DNA of 53,685 nt. Source: Brevundimonas sp. UBA7664. Its GTDB lineage: Bacteria; Pseudomonadota; Alphaproteobacteria; Caulobacterales; Caulobacteraceae. This document shows positions 32,303 to 40,732 of this stretch, one piece after another. The notes beneath the pieces are model-generated. The model saw only the letters and a list, made by a program, of their open reading frames with translations, did no database searches and was not told the origin of the DNA. Location: positions 9,084 to 62,768 of the forward strand of contig NZ_DLHQ01000014.1 in assembly GCF_002483305.1 (NCBI RefSeq), given 5' to 3'. Every line of letters begins with the position of its first letter. Positions within the stretch are counted from its first letter, which is position 1. A program made the translations under genes and the position numbers.

Positions 32303-32992
32303 CTAGCGCCGCAGAAAGTTGCAAATCCACCCGCCCACTATCGCCCGATCATCCGGCGCCTTCAGACTGTCGACCGCCCGCGCGACCAGCGCCGGATCGA
32401 TCCGGTCATGCCGCCCCGCCGTCAGCTCGGTCGTGAAGGCCGGCGTGAACTCCGGATGGGGCTGGAAGCTGATCGCGTCCTCGCCCCAGGCCAGACCCGC
32501 GAACGGCGTGAAATCGCTGCGCAACAGCACACGCGCGTCGTCCGGCTTCTCGACCACCTGATCCTGATGCGAGGCCGGAATGGCGACCGCCGACGCCGCC
32601 GGCGTCATCCACGGTTCGGGCGACGCGACCTGATAGCGGTGCAGGCCCACGCCCCAGCCCCGGTCCGACTTCTCGACCCGTCCACCCAGCGCCTGGGCCA
32701 TCGCCTGATGACCGAAACAGACCCCGACCAGCCGCGTCCGGCCCTTCGCCGCGCGGATCCAGTCCAGCAGGTCGCCGATCCATGCCTCCGTCTCATACAC
32801 CCCCGCCGCCGAGCCGGTGATGATCGCCGCGTCGAAGGCCATCGGGTCCGGCCACTGTCCGGCCTGGACATCGAACGTCTCGAAAGCGAACCCCTCGCCC
32901 AACAGGTCGCGGAACATGGCCGGATAGTCGCCGTGTTGGGCGGCCAGCGCCGGCGGCGGCGCGCCGGTCTCCAGGATGGCGATTCGGGTCAT
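32303..32992 (-). CDS. class I glutamine amidotransferase-like protein
   Basis: A 229-residue protein starting MTRIAILETGAPPP at 32992 with GGAG upstream. The nucleophile Cys lies in GVCFGHQ and the catalytic His-Glu pair in QPHPEF, so the GATase triad is complete. It resembles stand-alone GMP-synthase-like amidotransferases (YfeJ/gamma-glutamyl-type), whose substrates are often unknown. It precedes the 31943-32275 gene by 27 bases on the same strand. Confidence 0.9.
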   Translation of the reverse strand: MTRIAILETGAPPPALAAQHGDYPAMFRDLLGEGFAFETFDVQAGQWPDPMAFDAAIITGSAAGVYETEAWIGDLLDWIRAAKGRTRLVGVCFGHQAMAQALGGRVEKSDRGWGVGLHRYQVASPEPWMTPAASAVAIPASHQDQVVEKPDDARVLLRSDFTPFAGLAWGEDAISFQPHPEFTPAFTTELTAGRHDRIDPALVARAVDSLKAPDDRAIVGGWICNFLRR

Positions 32993-33065
32993 TCGGGGCT
33001 CCTCGTCCGGTGGATATGGGTGATCGCGCAAGACGGCGGAAGGGCGATCCGCTATGGGGCGCGCC

Positions 33066-33374
33066 ATGACCGAAGCAGCCGCCGATCCCGTCGTCCTGAT
33101 CAACGTCTATCGCTGCCAGCCCGAGCGGCAGGACGCGCTCATGGATCTGCTGGCCGTCATGGTCCGGACCCAGCGCGAGGCCGATGGCTTCATCTCGGCG
33201 ACCCTGCACCGGGGCCTCAACGGCAAGGTGGCGGCGGTCCACGCCGTCTGGCGGTCCCGCGAGGACTGGAAGGCCATGGCCCGCAGCGCCGCCACCAACG
33301 CCGCCATGGAGCCGATCATGGCCATCGCCACCTTCGAACCGCACCTCTACGAGGCCGGCGAGGTCATCGAGTAA
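33066..33374 (+). CDS. antibiotic biosynthesis monooxygenase-type protein
   Basis: A 102-residue ABM-domain (ferredoxin-like dimeric alpha/beta barrel) protein. VVLINVYRCQPERQDALMDL and ADGFISATLHRGLNGK match the fold, and VHAVWRSREDWKAM follows. Members range from quinol monooxygenases to haem-degrading enzymes, so no substrate can be named. The start at 33066 is preferred over an ATG four codons earlier only by alignment; neither has a good ribosome site. Divergent from the GATase gene. Confidence 0.8.
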   Translation: MTEAAADPVVLINVYRCQPERQDALMDLLAVMVRTQREADGFISATLHRGLNGKVAAVHAVWRSREDWKAMARSAATNAAMEPIMAIATFEPHLYEAGEVIE

Positions 33375-33378
33375 CGGC

Positions 33379-34200
33379 TCAGCCCGTAAACCAGACCTCG
33401 GAACGCGCGCCCTCGCCGCCCAAGGTCGCCGCCACCCAGCCACAGACCTCGTTCGCCGCCGCCTCGGCCCCCGGCGGCGGGTTCAGCACCACCACCGCGC
33501 AACCGTTCATCTTCATCGGGTCGCTCAACGTCCGCAGCCGCGCCTCGGCGACCAGCGCCCGCTTGATCCCGGCCTTGTCGAGCCGGCGCAGGAAGCCGTC
33601 GAAGGTCTCCATGTCCTTCAGGGGCGTCCAGATCGCCACCATCGCCCGCGGATCGGCCCGGGCGATGGCGGCGGCCGTATCGGCGGCGCGATGGTAGTCG
33701 TCCGGCTGTTCAAACGGCGGATCGATCAGGACGAAGGCGCCCGTCGCCTCCGCCGCCCAGGTCAGCGCCTGGTCATAGCCGTCCCCGCCCTGGGCCATGG
33801 CCTGCGGAAACGCCTCCAGCGCCTCGGTCAGCAGATCGAGCACCGGCGGATGCAGTTCGAACCCGACATAGCGGTCGTCTTCGCCGAGCCGCCCGGCGAT
33901 CAGCAGCGGCGACCCCGGATAGAGGCGCGCCCCGCCCTCCGGATTGAGCCGCCCCACCTCGGCCGCCAGCGCCTCGATCAGCGGCGGCCGGTCTCCGGCC
34001 GCCATCAACCGCGCGATCCCCGCCTCCGCCTCCTTCGACCGCGCGGCGTCTCCCGTCAGGTCGTAGAGCCCGGCCCCGGCGTGGGTGTCGATGACACTGA
34101 CCGGCCCCTGCGCCCGCCGCCGCTCCAGCAGCCAGAGCAGCAGCGCATGTTTGACGATGTCGGCGAAGTTTCCGGCGTGAAAGCTGTGGCGATAGTTCAT
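33379..34200 (-). CDS. rlmJ: RlmJ, 23S rRNA m6A2030 methyltransferase
   Basis: A 273-residue SAM-dependent enzyme that methylates A2030 of 23S rRNA. It starts MNYRHSFHAGNFADIVKHA, the family's signature N-terminus, with GGGAGGGCAGG upstream. The SAM motif is DTHAGAGLYDL, and the catalytic DPPFE motif is present (VLIDPPFEQPDDY). It is divergent from the topoisomerase gene. Confidence 0.96.
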   Translation of the reverse strand: MNYRHSFHAGNFADIVKHALLLWLLERRRAQGPVSVIDTHAGAGLYDLTGDAARSKEAEAGIARLMAAGDRPPLIEALAAEVGRLNPEGGARLYPGSPLLIAGRLGEDDRYVGFELHPPVLDLLTEALEAFPQAMAQGGDGYDQALTWAAEATGAFVLIDPPFEQPDDYHRAADTAAAIARADPRAMVAIWTPLKDMETFDGFLRRLDKAGIKRALVAEARLRTLSDPMKMNGCAVVVLNPPPGAEAAANEVCGWVAATLGGEGARSEVWFTG

Positions 34201-34324
34201 CGCCCTGCCCTCCCGCGACCCGGCTCTCCGGTCAAGGGGAACCGGCGGTCCCCGGTCAACGTTGGCGCTCCGCAAATCCGCAAGAGGCTGACATGGCGTC
34301 GAATTCATCCCGGGGACGACGCTG

Positions 34325-35344
34325 ATGTCCCACGACGCCCTCGAGGTCGCGAGCCGGGCCGAAGTCCCCCATGGCCTGACATATTGCAGCGACGCACATC
34401 CGGGCCTGACGCGCACGCCGTCCGGCAAGGGCTTCGCCTACCACGACGCCCAGGGCCGGCTCATCCGCGACCGCAAGGTGCTGGATCGCATACGGGCGCT
34501 GGCCATACCGCCCGCCTGGACCGACGTCTGGATCTGCCCCCGCGCCACCGGCCATATCCAGGCCACCGGCCGGGATATGAAGGGCCGCAAACAGTATCGC
34601 TATCACGACGGCTGGAGCCGTCACGCTTCGCAGAGCAAGTTCGAACGCCTGCCGGAGTTCGCCCGGGCCTTGCCGAAGCTGCGCAAACGGGTCGAGGCCG
34701 ATCTGAACCGGCGCGGCGTCTCGCGCGACAAGGTCATCGCCACCGCCGTCCGGCTGCTCGAGATCACCCTGATCCGCGTCGGCAACGCCCAGTATGCGAA
34801 GCAGAACCGGTCCTACGGCCTGACCACCCTGAACAAGCGTCACCTCGACCTGACCGGAACCGCCCTGACCTTCGCCTTCAAGGGCAAGAGCGGGATCGAG
34901 CACGAGGTCCGGGTGCGCGACCGGCGGCTGGCCACGGTGGTCCGCTCCCTGCGCGACCTGCCGGGCCAGCAGCTGTTCAAATACCGGGACGCCGGCGGCG
35001 CCCTCTGCCCCATCACCTCGGACGATGTGAACGCCTATATCCGCGAGGCCATGGGCGAGGGCTTCTCGGCCAAGGATTTTCGCACCTGGGCCGGGACCGT
35101 CTCGGCCGCGCGAGCCCTGCGCGAGGCGGAGCCGCCGGCCTCCCCGACCGAGGCGAAGCGGCGGATCACCGTCTGCGTGAAGGCGGTGGCCGGCTTGCTG
35201 GGCAATACGCCGACGGTGTGCCGATCGTCCTATGTACATCCGGCGGTGTTCGATCTGTACGAGAGCGGGCGCTTGGCCGAGCGCCTCCCGGGCCCGGCGG
35301 CCGCAAGCTTCGAACGCGCCCTGGGCAAGGCCTTGTCGGCCTGA
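34325..35344 (+). CDS. type IB DNA topoisomerase
   Basis: A 339-residue relaxing topoisomerase of the poxvirus/eukaryote-like IB family that occurs in many alphaproteobacteria. Catalytic residues are in place: Arg151 (IRVGNAQYAKQN), Lys188 (FKGKSG), Arg253 (DFRTWAGT) and the nucleophile Tyr303 (SSYVHPAVFDLY). The N-terminal domain (1-110) matches the poxvirus-type cap. It probably relaxes supercoils; its physiological role in bacteria is little known. Confidence 0.93.
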   Translation: MSHDALEVASRAEVPHGLTYCSDAHPGLTRTPSGKGFAYHDAQGRLIRDRKVLDRIRALAIPPAWTDVWICPRATGHIQATGRDMKGRKQYRYHDGWSRHASQSKFERLPEFARALPKLRKRVEADLNRRGVSRDKVIATAVRLLEITLIRVGNAQYAKQNRSYGLTTLNKRHLDLTGTALTFAFKGKSGIEHEVRVRDRRLATVVRSLRDLPGQQLFKYRDAGGALCPITSDDVNAYIREAMGEGFSAKDFRTWAGTVSAARALREAEPPASPTEAKRRITVCVKAVAGLLGNTPTVCRSSYVHPAVFDLYESGRLAERLPGPAAASFERALGKALSA

Positions 35345-35462
35345 CTCCGGCGCCGGACCGGCCGCCTTGCGCGCCCGGTTTGCGCCCCGGAACTGAATCG
35401 GATGTAACTTGATCCTTGGGGAGAACGGCGGTTTACGACCGCCCTTCGTTGGAGGGACCAGA

Positions 35463-35849
35463 ATGTTCGTATCGAATAATTTCCTACGCCTGGGCGCACT
35501 GTCCGCCCTTGTCGGCATGGCGCTGGGCGTCTGGATGGGCGCCAATCAGGACTTCGTGCTGAGGCCGGTTCACGCCCACATCAATCTGCTCGGCTTCGCC
35601 TCGATGATGCTGTTCGGCCTGTTCTACCGCGCCTTCCCCGCCGTCGCCCGGGGCTGGCTGCCGATGACCCATTTCGTCCTGTCGGTCCTCGGCTTCCTGA
35701 TCCTCATGCCCTCCCTGACCCTGATGCTGTTGCAGCGGCCCCTGTTCCTGCCGGGGATGATCGCCTCGGAGATCATGCTGGTGGCGTCGATGGCGGTGTT
35801 CGTGATCATCGTCTTCAAGGCGACGATGGCGAAGGACGCGGCCGCCTGA
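35463..35849 (+). CDS. four-helix membrane protein with HAHINLLGF motif
   Basis: A 128-residue protein with GGAGGG before the ATG at 35463. Four hydrophobic helices lie at about 11-28, 45-64, 73-92 and 98-119. HAHINLLGFASMM before helix 2 resembles helix motifs in haem-copper oxidase subunit I-like proteins, so metal or haem binding is possible but unproven. The stop codon lies in a UUCG hairpin shared with the convergent gene. Confidence 0.8.
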   Translation: MFVSNNFLRLGALSALVGMALGVWMGANQDFVLRPVHAHINLLGFASMMLFGLFYRAFPAVARGWLPMTHFVLSVLGFLILMPSLTLMLLQRPLFLPGMIASEIMLVASMAVFVIIVFKATMAKDAAA

Positions 35850-35859
35850 TTCGTCAGGC
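35844..35859. terminator. UUCG hairpin spanning two convergent stops
   Basis: GCCTGA-TTCG-TCAGGC forms a 6-base stem with a stable UUCG loop. The TGA of the plus-strand gene and the TGA of the minus-strand gene are both in the stem. It could act in both directions; no T run follows on either side. Confidence 0.5.
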
Positions 35860-36306
35860 CGTCGCCCAGTAGCCGCGACTGCGGGCGCTGACCGGCGCCT
35901 GCGTCGCCTCGACCCGGGCGAGGATGAAGGCATGGAAGGCGTCCGCCTCGGCGTCGCCGACCAGCAGCCGCAGCGAGCGGATGATCCGGGTGATGCGCCG
36001 ATGGTTATGGTCGTTGGGCATCAGCCATTCGTGGGTCGCCTGGTAGAAGGCGGCCATGCGATCGGTGCCGGCGGCCAGGGCGATCGGCGCCAGTTCCGAG
36101 ACACGAATGGCCTGGATGTCCTGCGGCGTCAGCACCGGCGAATCCGGTATGGCCGCCGAAGGCTCCGGCAGGGGAAACAGCCACTGGATGAAATCGTGGG
36201 TCCGCTCGATCGCCACGTCGTTCATCGAAATGATGTCGAACACGGAGCGGCCGCGCGCGTCCGTGCCCTCGCCCTCCAGAAACATCACGATGGGACGGGC
36301 GACCAT
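35854..36306 (-). CDS. OGFr-domain (opioid growth factor receptor-like) protein
   Basis: A 150-residue protein matching the conserved OGFr domain: FLEGEGTDARGRSVFDII, then THDFIQWLFPLPEPS, a hallmark of the family. Bacterial members are of unknown function despite the vertebrate name. The ATG at 36306 lies 12 bases after the tdh stop with GAGGG upstream, so it is the third gene of the kbl-tdh operon. No signal peptide or membrane segment. Confidence 0.85.
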   Translation of the reverse strand: MVARPIVMFLEGEGTDARGRSVFDIISMNDVAIERTHDFIQWLFPLPEPSAAIPDSPVLTPQDIQAIRVSELAPIALAAGTDRMAAFYQATHEWLMPNDHNHRRITRIIRSLRLLVGDAEADAFHAFILARVEATQAPVSARSRGYWATA

Positions 36307-36317
36307 GGCGGTCGCCC

Positions 36318-37370
36318 TCAGGCCGCCTTGTCCCAGTTGAGCACGACCTTGCCCGACTGGCCGGAGCGCATGGCCTCGAAGCCTTCCTCGAACCGTTCAT
36401 AGCCCATCTGGTGGGTGATCAGCGGCTGCAGGTCGAGCCCGGCCTTGAGCAGGCCCAGCATCTTGCGCCAGGTCGTGAACATCTCGCGCCCGTAGACGCC
36501 CTTGATGGTCAGGGCCTTCAGGATGATGGCGCCCCAGTCCGTCTCCATCGGCTTCGACGGAATGCCCAACATGGCCATGCCGCCGCCCATGATCAGGGTG
36601 TCGACGCACTGTTTGAAGGCGATCGGCGAGCCCGACATCTCCAGCGCCACGTCAAAGCCGACCTTGAGGCCGAGCTCGTGCATGACGTCATGCAGATCTT
36701 CACGGGTGGTGTTCACGGTGCGGACGCCCGGCGCGACCTTCTGGGCCAGCTCGAGGCGGAAGTCATTGATGTCGGTCAGGACCACGGTGCGGGCGCCGGC
36801 GTGGCGGGCGACGGCGGCGGCCATCATGCCGATCGGCCCGGCGCCGGTGACCAGCACATCCTCGCCCAGCAGGTCGAACTGCTGGGCCGTGTGCACGGCG
36901 TTGCCGAACGGGTCGAGGATCGAGCCGATCTCATAGGGCACGTCGTCGGGCAGCTCGATGACGTTGAAGGCCGGGGCCACGACGAACTCGGCGAAGGCGC
37001 CCTGACGGTTGACGCCGATGCCGCGGGTGTCGGGATCGAGGTGGAAATGGCCCGCCCGGGCCGCTTCGGAGTTCAGGTCGATGACGTGCCCTTCGGCGGA
37101 GACGCGCTGGCCGACCTTCAGGCGGCGGTCGACGTCCTTGCCGATGGCGACGATCTCGCCCGAGAACTCATGGCCGGTGATCATCGGCACCGGGACATTC
37201 TTCTGGGACCATTCATCCCAGTTCCAGATGTGGATGTCGGTGCCACAGACGGCGGTGCGCTTGACGCGGATCAGCACGTCCTCGTCGCCGGCGACCGGAA
37301 TGGGAGCGTCGATCAGCTCGAGGCCGACGCCCGGCCGGGTCTTGGCCAGGGCCTTCATGGTGTCCGCCAT
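36318..37370 (-). CDS. tdh: Tdh, L-threonine 3-dehydrogenase
   Basis: A 350-residue zinc-dependent MDR dehydrogenase that oxidises L-threonine to 2-amino-3-ketobutyrate with NAD. Zinc residues Cys and His appear in TAVCGTDIHIW and GHEFSGE; the cofactor loop is VTGAGPIGMMA. It lacks the structural cysteine cluster in the form seen in some homologues: the 90-110 region reads GHVIDLNSEAARAGHFH. Its ATG overlaps the kbl stop (TGATG). Confidence 0.96.
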   Translation of the reverse strand: MADTMKALAKTRPGVGLELIDAPIPVAGDEDVLIRVKRTAVCGTDIHIWNWDEWSQKNVPVPMITGHEFSGEIVAIGKDVDRRLKVGQRVSAEGHVIDLNSEAARAGHFHLDPDTRGIGVNRQGAFAEFVVAPAFNVIELPDDVPYEIGSILDPFGNAVHTAQQFDLLGEDVLVTGAGPIGMMAAAVARHAGARTVVLTDINDFRLELAQKVAPGVRTVNTTREDLHDVMHELGLKVGFDVALEMSGSPIAFKQCVDTLIMGGGMAMLGIPSKPMETDWGAIILKALTIKGVYGREMFTTWRKMLGLLKAGLDLQPLITHQMGYERFEEGFEAMRSGQSGKVVLNWDKAA

Positions 37371-38560
37371 CAGATAACTCCCAATTCCTTGCCGGCCGTC
37401 GTGAACGCCGCGACCGTCTGATCAATCTGTTCGAAGGTATGCGCCGCCGACATCTGGGTGCGGATGCGGGCCTGGCCGCGCGGCACCACCGGGAAGCTGA
37501 AGCCGATGACATAGACGCCGAGCTCAAGGGCCCTGGCAGCGAAATCCTGGGCCAGTTTCGCATCACCGAGCATCACCGGAATGATCGGGTGCTCGCCGGG
37601 CAACAGGGTGAAGCCCGCCTCGCTCATGGCGGCCCGATAGCGGACCGCGTTTGCGAACAGCTGTTGGCGCAGGGCGTCGCCCTCGTCGCCGCCGGCGATG
37701 CGGATCGCCTCGAGGCTGGAGCCGCACACGGCCGGAGCCAGGGCGTTGGAAAACAGATACGGCCGCGCCCGCTGTTTCAGCAGGGCCACGACCTCCGACG
37801 TCGCGCAGATGAAGCCGCCCATGGCCCCGCCCAGCGCCTTGCCGAAGGTGCCGGTCAGGAAGTCGATCTCGACCCCGTGGTGGGCATAGGAGCCACGGCC
37901 CTGCGGGCCGAGGAAGCCCGTGGCGTGGCAATCGTCGACCATGATCAGGGCGCTGTATTTGTCGGCCAGCGCCCGGATGTCCTTCAGCTTCGCGATATAG
38001 CCGTCCATCGAGAAGGCGCCGTCGGTGGCGATGACGATCTCGCGCGCGCCGTCGGCCCGGGCCTGTTTCAGCTGGGTCTCGAGGTCGTCCATGTCCGAGT
38101 TGGCGAAGCGATAGCGCTTGGCCTTGCACAGCCGGACGCCGTCGATGATCGAGGCGTGGTTCAGGCTGTCGGAAACGATCGCGTCCTCGGCCCCGAACAG
38201 GGGCTCGAAGATGCCGCCGTTGGCGTCGAAGGCGGCCGCGAACAGGATCGTGTCCTCGAAACCGAGATAGTCGGCGACGGCGCGCTCCAGCTCCTTGTGG
38301 ATCTCCAGCGTGCCGCAGATGAAGCGGACCGAGGCCGTGCCGGCCCCCCATGTTCGCTGCGCTTCGATCCCCGCCTGCGTCACCCGCTCGTCGCCGGCGA
38401 GGCCGAGATAATTGTTGGCGCAGAAGTTAAGGACGTCGCGCCCGCCGACCTTGATCACCGGCCCTTGGCGGGAGGCGATGATGCGTTCGGGCTTGGTCAG
38501 GCCCTGGGCGTCGATGTCGGCGAGTTCCGCGCGGACGCGGTCATGGAAACTGGCTGTCAT
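37370..38560 (-). CDS. kbl: Kbl, 2-amino-3-ketobutyrate CoA ligase
   Basis: A 396-residue PLP enzyme that splits 2-amino-3-ketobutyrate with CoA into glycine and acetyl-CoA. NYLGLAGDERV near the N-terminus, DDCHATGFLGPQGRG (PLP-binding Asp and His) and the PLP lysine in GTFGKALGGAMGG are typical of the alpha-oxoamine synthase family. First gene of the kbl-tdh-OGFr operon. Glycine made here can feed the gcv system encoded 6 kb away. Confidence 0.97.
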   Translation of the reverse strand: MTASFHDRVRAELADIDAQGLTKPERIIASRQGPVIKVGGRDVLNFCANNYLGLAGDERVTQAGIEAQRTWGAGTASVRFICGTLEIHKELERAVADYLGFEDTILFAAAFDANGGIFEPLFGAEDAIVSDSLNHASIIDGVRLCKAKRYRFANSDMDDLETQLKQARADGAREIVIATDGAFSMDGYIAKLKDIRALADKYSALIMVDDCHATGFLGPQGRGSYAHHGVEIDFLTGTFGKALGGAMGGFICATSEVVALLKQRARPYLFSNALAPAVCGSSLEAIRIAGGDEGDALRQQLFANAVRYRAAMSEAGFTLLPGEHPIIPVMLGDAKLAQDFAARALELGVYVIGFSFPVVPRGQARIRTQMSAAHTFEQIDQTVAAFTTAGKELGVI

Positions 38561-38606
38561 GGGCGCTCCGCTACGCCGTTTCCGGCCGCGTTTGAACCCC
38601 CCGGAT

Positions 38607-39530
38607 CTAAGTCGTCGCGGCGGGGGCGGTAACCGGCGCCGGCTCCGCCACCGGACGGAACGGGCTCACGCGGATGCGGCCGCCACAGGGGGTGAAGGTC
38701 TGGGCCAGCGAGACCGGCGAGGTGTCGCCCGGCGCCGTCATGCGAACACGCGTCGCCGCGGGACAGACCGTCTCGCCGTTCCCCTCGTTCGGGACCACAT
38801 TCCAGGCGATGTCGAAGAAGGCCTTGGCCTGCGGCGCCAGTTCGACCGGCGCGGGGGCCTGCCCTTGGCGGAAATAGCTGCCCAGGGTCTGTTCGGACCG
38901 AATGGCGGTCAGATTTCGACCCTGGCGGTCCTGAAGGACCACAGTCGGATAGCCGGTGAGGCTGCAGGCCTGGGCGCCGACGTTCTGGACACCGAGGACC
39001 GACACCCGGTTGCCGGCGCCGGCGTCGCCGCCGTCCGCGGACAGTTTCAGCTGCGGACCGCGGCAAGGCGCGGAGGCGGGCAGCACCCCGCCCGGCGCGG
39101 GCTGCTGTCCCGGAACCGGTCCCGGCGCGACCGGACCGGAGGACGGCCGGCTGCACCGTTCCAGCACCGCCACGCCGACATCCTCATTGGGGCCGAGACG
39201 GCTGAGGGTGGCGCTCTCCGAGCCGTCACGCGTGGCGCTCCACCATTCAAGACCCGAGCCGGCGTAGCGGGCGCCCGAGGCGGATTGAACGGTGCGCAGG
39301 GTGTAGCTCTGGCCCCGGTAGCTCAGCTGCGCCGTGGCCGTGTCGGGATAGGCGACGGTGACCGACTGGCCGCTCTCGCAGGCATAGCTGACCGGCGGCG
39401 CGGTCGTTCCGGCGGGCGCCGGCGATGGCGTCACCGGCGCGGGCGGGTTCTCCGTCTCAGGCGAGCAGGCGGCCGCGGCGAACAGGGCGAGGACCGACAC
39501 GGCGGTGCAGGCGGAGCGAGTGCGGCGCAT
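38607..39530 (-). CDS. lipoprotein with MliC and DUF4232 domains
   Basis: A 307-residue lipoprotein (lipobox LFAAAAC, Cys22). After a Pro-rich linker, residues about 48-128 resemble MliC, the membrane-bound lysozyme inhibitor (YACESGQSVTVAYPD, SATLSRLGP). A second Pro/Gly linker leads to a DUF4232-like domain at about 155-295 (VSVLGVQNVGAQACSLTGYP). Two pairs of Cys in the second part could form disulfides. The MliC half could protect peptidoglycan from host or competitor lysozyme; the role of the second domain is unknown. Confidence 0.8.
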   Translation of the reverse strand: MRRTRSACTAVSVLALFAAAACSPETENPPAPVTPSPAPAGTTAPPVSYACESGQSVTVAYPDTATAQLSYRGQSYTLRTVQSASGARYAGSGLEWWSATRDGSESATLSRLGPNEDVGVAVLERCSRPSSGPVAPGPVPGQQPAPGGVLPASAPCRGPQLKLSADGGDAGAGNRVSVLGVQNVGAQACSLTGYPTVVLQDRQGRNLTAIRSEQTLGSYFRQGQAPAPVELAPQAKAFFDIAWNVVPNEGNGETVCPAATRVRMTAPGDTSPVSLAQTFTPCGGRIRVSPFRPVAEPAPVTAPAATT

Positions 39531-39602
39531 GGTGGCTTCCCGTAATGAGCAGGTTCAACGCCAGCGAACGGCAAAGGCTCCGCTTGCGCAACCCCGCCCG
39601 GA

Positions 39603-40574
39603 TCAGGCCGTCAGCGCCCGGGGCAGTTTGAAGGTCACGGTTTCCCGCTCGCCCGCATCCTCGATCACTTCGGTGTCGAAGCGGGCCCGCACCGCCGCGA
39701 CCAACTCCTCGATCAGCCGTTCGGGCGCGGAGGCCCCCGCGGTGATCCCCAGGGTGGAGACGCCCTCCAGCCAGGACCAGTCGACCTGGGACGCATCGTC
39801 CACCAGCCGGGCTTCGGCCGCGCCGGCGCGCAAGGCCACCTCCACGAGACGCACCGAGTTCGAGGAATTCTTCGACCCGACCACAAGCACCAGCTGACAG
39901 CCTTGGCCCAGTCGCTTGACCGCCTCCTGACGATTGGTGGTGGCGTAGCAGATGTCTTCCTTGTGCGGGTCGGGCAGTTCGGGGAAGCGCCGCTTCAGCG
40001 TGGCCAGGATTTCCGCGGTATCGTCGACCGACAACGTGGTCTGGGTGGCGTAGGCCAGAGGCGCGTCGCCGGGCCGCTGAAAGGCCTCCGCGTCGGCGAC
40101 TGTCTCGATCAGGCTGATGGCGTCGGGCGGGAGCTGACCCATGGTGCCGACGACCTCGGGGTGGCCCGCGTGGCCGATCAGGATGATATGGCGGCCGGCG
40201 GCGTGGTGCCGTTCCGCCTCAACGTGGACCTTGGACACCAACGGGCAGGTGGCGTCGAGATAGAGCATCTCCCGCGCCTGAGCGGTGGCCGGTACGGACT
40301 TGGGCACGCCATGGGCGGAGAACACCACCGGCCGGTCGTCGGGGCAATCGTCCAGTTCCTTGACGAAGATCGCGCCCATCGCCTTGAGCCGTTCGACGAC
40401 GTGGCGGTTGTGAACGATCTCGTGGCGCACATAGACGGGGGCGCCGTATTTCTCGATGGCCCGCTCGACGATCTGGATCGCACGGTCGACGCCGGCGCAA
40501 AAGCCACGGGACGAGGCCAGACGGACGGTCAGCGGGCGCTTTTGGGTCGGGGGCGCAGGGGCGTCGGGGATCAT
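39603..40574 (-). CDS. ispH: IspH, HMBPP reductase
   Basis: The last enzyme of the MEP pathway, making IPP and DMAPP. The 323-residue protein has the three cysteine ligands of its Fe-S cluster: Cys26 (GFCAGVD), Cys110 (DATCPLV) and Cys209 (CYATTNRQ). HEIVHN and the SAHGVP motif are conserved. Divergent from the secreted protein gene at 40733. Confidence 0.97.
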   Translation of the reverse strand: MIPDAPAPPTQKRPLTVRLASSRGFCAGVDRAIQIVERAIEKYGAPVYVRHEIVHNRHVVERLKAMGAIFVKELDDCPDDRPVVFSAHGVPKSVPATAQAREMLYLDATCPLVSKVHVEAERHHAAGRHIILIGHAGHPEVVGTMGQLPPDAISLIETVADAEAFQRPGDAPLAYATQTTLSVDDTAEILATLKRRFPELPDPHKEDICYATTNRQEAVKRLGQGCQLVLVVGSKNSSNSVRLVEVALRAGAAEARLVDDASQVDWSWLEGVSTLGITAGASAPERLIEELVAAVRARFDTEVIEDAGERETVTFKLPRALTA

Positions 40575-40643
40575 GGCCTGAACCTAGGCGCTCGGGAGCC
40601 GCACCGCCACCGCGCCTGACAGCGCACATGACGTCGGTGACGT

Positions 40644-40672
40644 TTGCCGCGCCTCCGTTTAGCCGCTATCAC
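40644..40672 (+). promoter_or_regulatory. possible promoter for the 40733-43215 operon
   Basis: TTGCCG (40644-40649) and TATCAC (40667-40672) are 17 bases apart, with a start expected near 40680 and a leader of about 50 bases before 40733. Confidence 0.35.
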
Positions 40673-40732
40673 GCGGGAAGCGTTGCGCGTACGGCGCGCC
40701 GCGCCCCTTCCCCGTATCCGGATCTTGTCGAA

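Noticed and set aside
34325..35344. phage-type tyrosine integrase
   Set aside because: The RVGN, FRTWAGT and SSYVHP motifs and the N-terminal domain fit type IB topoisomerase; no attachment sites or phage genes are nearby.
40628..40732. N-terminal extension of the secreted protein before argS
   Set aside because: The extension overlaps the predicted promoter and would place the signal peptide 35 residues inside the protein.
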